This document shows positions 61,872 through 64,000 of a stretch of DNA of 64,000 nt, piece after piece (within the stretch, counting starts at the first letter, position 1; every line of letters starts with the position of its first letter). The notes below the pieces were generated by a model. That model had not been told where the DNA came from, made no database searches, and was given only the letters and a program-made list of their open reading frames with translations. The DNA lies in contig NZ_CP009621.1 of assembly GCF_000973725.1 (NCBI RefSeq), forward strand, positions 2,206,501 to 2,270,500. The letters run 5' to 3'. The position numbers and the translations under genes were made by a program. Source of the stretch: Pontibacter korlensis. GTDB lineage: Bacteria; Bacteroidota; Bacteroidia; Cytophagales; Hymenobacteraceae.

Positions 61872-63296
61872 ATGATCAAAGACTGTTCTACAGTATGGCA
61901 TAACTGCCTTCAGGTGATAAAGGAAAACATTGGCGAACAGAGTTTTAAGACATGGTTCGAGCCGATCAAGCCTGTATCTCTGCGGGATAGTGTACTGACC
62001 ATACAGGTGCCTAGCCAGTTCTTTTATGAGTGGTTAGAGGAGCACTATGTACAGCTTTTGAAGAAAGTGATTTACCAGGAGCTTGGTAGCGAAGGGCGCC
62101 TAGAGTATTCTATTATAGTAGATAGGGGCAATGAGGTAAACAAGCCTCAGACTGTCAACATCCCGACTAAGAAGATTCCGGCAGCTGTAGTAAATTCGTA
62201 TAAGCCGGAGCAGAGCTTTATTAAGAGCCCATTCGAGTCGAAGACAATTGACCGCAACTTCCTGAACTCACAGCTGAACCCAGCTTATACTTTTGAGAAC
62301 TATATTGAAGGAGATTGTAACCGTTTGGCCCGCTCAGCAGGTTATGCCGTGGCAAACAAACCGGGTACTACTTCTTTCAACCCGCTCATGATTTATGGTG
62401 GTGTGGGCCTTGGCAAAACGCACCTGGTGCAGGCCATTGGTAACAACATCAAAAACAGCAACCCAGAAAAGTTTGTACTGTACGTTTCGTCGGAGAAGTT
62501 CGTGAATCAGTTCATCGAGTCCCTGAAAACAAACAACGTGCAGGACTTCGCAAACTTTTACCTGCTGGTGGACATCCTGATCATCGATGACGTGCAGTTC
62601 CTGAGCGGTAAGGAGAAAACGCAGGAGATGTTCTTCCACATCTTTAACCACCTGCATCAGTCGGGCAAGCAGATCGTAATGACCTCAGACTGTCCGCCAC
62701 GAGACCTGAAAGGTTTGGAGGAGCGCCTGTTGTCCCGCTTTAAGTGGGGTTTGACCGCCGACCTGCAGAGCCCGGACTTTGAGACACGTATGGCCATCAT
62801 TCATAAGAAGATGCAGAGCGATGGTATCGATATTCCGGATAACGTGGTGGAGTATTTGGCCTACAGCGTGGATACTAACGTGCGTGAACTGGAGGGAGTA
62901 CTGATCTCCCTGATTGCGCAATCGTCGCTGAACCGTAAGGAAATTGATCTGGAGCTTGCCAAGCAGGCCCTGAAGCATATCATTGAGGATGTAGAGACAG
63001 AGGTTAACCTCGACTTTATTCAGAAAACGGTAGCTGAGTACTTTCAGGTTAGCTTGGATTCTTTGAAGGCGAAGACCCGCAAGAAAGAGATTGTAACGGC
63101 ACGCCAGGTGGCTATGTACTTTGCCAAAGAGTTCACCAGCCACTCGCTTAAATCTATCGGTTACCACTTTGGAGGCCGCGACCACAGTACGGTTATTCAC
63201 TCAGTACAAACTGTTTCTGACCTGATTGATACTGACAAGAAGTTCAAAGCCAGCATTCAGGAGCTTCAGAAGAAGTTTAAGTCTAAAGCTGGTTAA
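61872..63296 (+). CDS. dnaA: Chromosomal replication initiator DnaA
   Basis: The AAA+ initiator of replication. The 474-residue chain has domain I (about 1-85, QSFKTWFEPIKPVSL), a linker, the AAA+ core with Walker A GGVGLGKTHL (about 174-183) and Walker B ILIIDDVQFL (about 236-245), the Arg finger segment LLSRFKWGL, and domain IV for origin binding ending in FGGRDHSTVIHSVQTV (about 435-450). The start could be TTG at 61860 (MENWMIKDC) or ATG at 61872 (MIKDCSTVWHN). TAATTTTG at 61855-61862 could be a -7 box, which would make the message nearly leaderless and favour 61872. I see no cluster of DnaA boxes beside the gene. Confidence 0.96.
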   Translation: MIKDCSTVWHNCLQVIKENIGEQSFKTWFEPIKPVSLRDSVLTIQVPSQFFYEWLEEHYVQLLKKVIYQELGSEGRLEYSIIVDRGNEVNKPQTVNIPTKKIPAAVVNSYKPEQSFIKSPFESKTIDRNFLNSQLNPAYTFENYIEGDCNRLARSAGYAVANKPGTTSFNPLMIYGGVGLGKTHLVQAIGNNIKNSNPEKFVLYVSSEKFVNQFIESLKTNNVQDFANFYLLVDILIIDDVQFLSGKEKTQEMFFHIFNHLHQSGKQIVMTSDCPPRDLKGLEERLLSRFKWGLTADLQSPDFETRMAIIHKKMQSDGIDIPDNVVEYLAYSVDTNVRELEGVLISLIAQSSLNRKEIDLELAKQALKHIIEDVETEVNLDFIQKTVAEYFQVSLDSLKAKTRKKEIVTARQVAMYFAKEFTSHSLKSIGYHFGGRDHSTVIHSVQTVSDLIDTDKKFKASIQELQKKFKSKAG

Positions 63297-63315
63297 GCAG
63301 GAGAATATAAGACAT

Positions 63316-63361
63316 AAAAAAGCGGCGGCCATACTTCTCAAAGTATGGCCGCCGCTTTTTT
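63316..63361. terminator. Bidirectional terminator after dnaA
   Basis: A 21-bp perfect stem (63316-63336 with 63341-63361), 4-base loop, A/T tracts on both ends. The top of the stem contains CATACTT/AAGTATG. Confidence 0.92.
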
Positions 63362-63385
63362 ATGGTTAGAATAAATTGCGAAGGC

Positions 63386-63895
63386 TTAAATACTGCTGCT
63401 CACACTATCTGACACTTCAAAATTATGAGCGTCGGCTAAGTCGCGCACCTTGTTCTTGATACGCTCCAGGTCACGTTTCTTACGCACTTGCTTCAGGTCA
63501 AGGTATACCTGATTGCCATCATGGAGTGTAATACGCAGCGCCAAAGGCGTGATATGTACAGCGGCAATGTCTGGTATCTGAATAATGTGCTTGGTACGGA
63601 ATACCCCGAACTTCTGCACAATATACTGCGGTGTAACCTCGATGTAAGACTGCACTCCGAAGATTGAAGTATTTTGCAGCATCACATAAAAGAAGAAAAC
63701 AACTGCAAGCCCGAAGAAGGCATAATACAGATAGTTTTGCTCATAGTTGCGGTCGGCAGAGAAAAGAAGCATAACGGCCCAAGCCAGCCAGAACAGTGTA
63801 AGTATAAGCTGCACTGTAAAAGAAAGTTTCGCATTACGCGTAGGGCTCAGCTGCACAATCAACGTCGACCGCGCACTACTACCAGATACTGACAT
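63386..63895 (-). CDS. Membrane protein with PH-like domain
   Basis: The 169-residue protein has two adjacent membrane helices (about 26-44 and 54-74; LSFTVQLILTLFWLAWAVMLLF and YYAFFGLAVVFFFYVML) followed by a soluble domain whose strand pattern (YIEVTPQYIVQKFGVFRTKHIIQIPDIAAVHIT, then LRITLHDGNQVYLDL) and closing helix resemble bacterial PH domains. Function unknown. The frame is open to 63952; MSVSGSSARS at 63895 is preferred, because the longer N-terminus is not protein-like. Confidence 0.78.
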   Translation of the reverse strand: MSVSGSSARSTLIVQLSPTRNAKLSFTVQLILTLFWLAWAVMLLFSADRNYEQNYLYYAFFGLAVVFFFYVMLQNTSIFGVQSYIEVTPQYIVQKFGVFRTKHIIQIPDIAAVHITPLALRITLHDGNQVYLDLKQVRKKRDLERIKNKVRDLADAHNFEVSDSVSSSI

Positions 63896-63953
63896 TACTA
63901 AAGAATTTTGTGAAACATAAGTGGCCAGGCAAGGCTCCTCGCAATATAGCAAA

Positions 63954-63998
63954 TTATTCCTTAAGAGTGGCCTGAAGCGTTATCTCCGGCACGGCACC
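63954..63998 (-). CDS. C-terminal end of a possible gene leaving the window
   Basis: On the minus strand the frame reads GAVPEITLQATLKE and stops at 63954. The codon usage looks coding, and it would lie 58 bases upstream of the PH-like gene, but 14 codons are too few to identify it. Confidence 0.3.
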   Translation of the reverse strand, partial: GAVPEITLQATLKE

Positions 63999-64000
63999 AA

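Overview
The window looks like chromosome of a Bacteroidota bacterium, most likely order Cytophagales near Pontibacter/Hymenobacter (inference). The signs are: promoters of the Bacteroidota type (TTTG, about 19 bp, TAnnTTTG; the best copy precedes the pterin synthase gene at 23747), a type IX secretion C-terminal sorting domain at 58485-59882, a DUF5723 outer-membrane protein, Rho with a very long Asn/Arg/Asp-rich insertion, ribosomal protein S16 with a long acidic tail, and a methylmalonyl-CoA mutase split into two subunits. Base composition is near even, and the two insertion sequences look richer in G+C than their surroundings.

Layout. 1-964: end of an Xaa-Pro aminopeptidase. 1354-2826: OmpA-like protein with calcium-binding repeats. 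2912-3977: IS4-type element, probably internally deleted. 4241-9326 (minus strand): pyrR-pyrB, a secreted hypothetical protein, an EVE-domain protein behind three related small membrane proteins, and a lipoprotein. 9533-12638 (plus): PolX-like nuclease, family 9 glycosyltransferase, small hypothetical. 12732-16037: divergent serS and rho. 16210-19064 (minus): four-gene membrane cluster with a UbiA-type prenyltransferase and a membrane-anchored methyltransferase-like protein. 19259-21586: class A penicillin-binding protein. 21667-23747 (minus): epimerase, folE and a pterin synthase. 23961-25331: coiled-coil periplasmic protein and a pyrophosphatase-like lipoprotein. 25472-27822 (minus): rpsP-rimM-trmD-rplS. 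27958-29753: IS1182-type element ending against an acyl-CoA desaturase gene. 30698-35120 (minus): RluA-type pseudouridine synthase, panB, lptD. 35194-39789 (plus): amidase, MCE protein, acyl-CoA carboxylase beta subunit, SirB1-type protein. 39890-41134 (minus): redoxin and phosphopantetheinyl transferase. 41242-43513 (plus): WD40, DivIVA-domain protein, folB. 43893-55574: MeaB, outer-membrane and propeller proteins, trehalase, and the methylmalonyl-CoA mutase operon. 55660-63895: YkvA protein, M20 amidohydrolase, two secreted proteins, a 5'-nucleotidase split into two genes, dnaA and a membrane PH-like protein.

How genes cooperate. The two mutase subunits and MeaB form the propionyl/methylmalonyl-CoA route to succinyl-CoA; the acyl-CoA carboxylase beta subunit is probably in branched-chain breakdown instead. 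LptD, the amidase and the MCE protein serve envelope biogenesis around one divergent promoter region. folE, the pterin synthase and folB serve pterin/folate chemistry. Transcripts mostly end in strong, often bidirectional hairpins.

The most unusual signals are: a roughly ten-fold excess of the word AAGTATA (or its complement) over the whole window, inside and outside genes; a family of short two-helix membrane proteins upstream of an EVE-domain gene; a PolX homologue that has lost its polymerase residues but kept its PHP nuclease; a pyrophosphatase-fold lipoprotein without its catalytic acids; and the UbiA/methyltransferase membrane cluster. I did not find a CRISPR array, phage, toxin-antitoxin pair, recognisable defence island, rRNA or tRNA.
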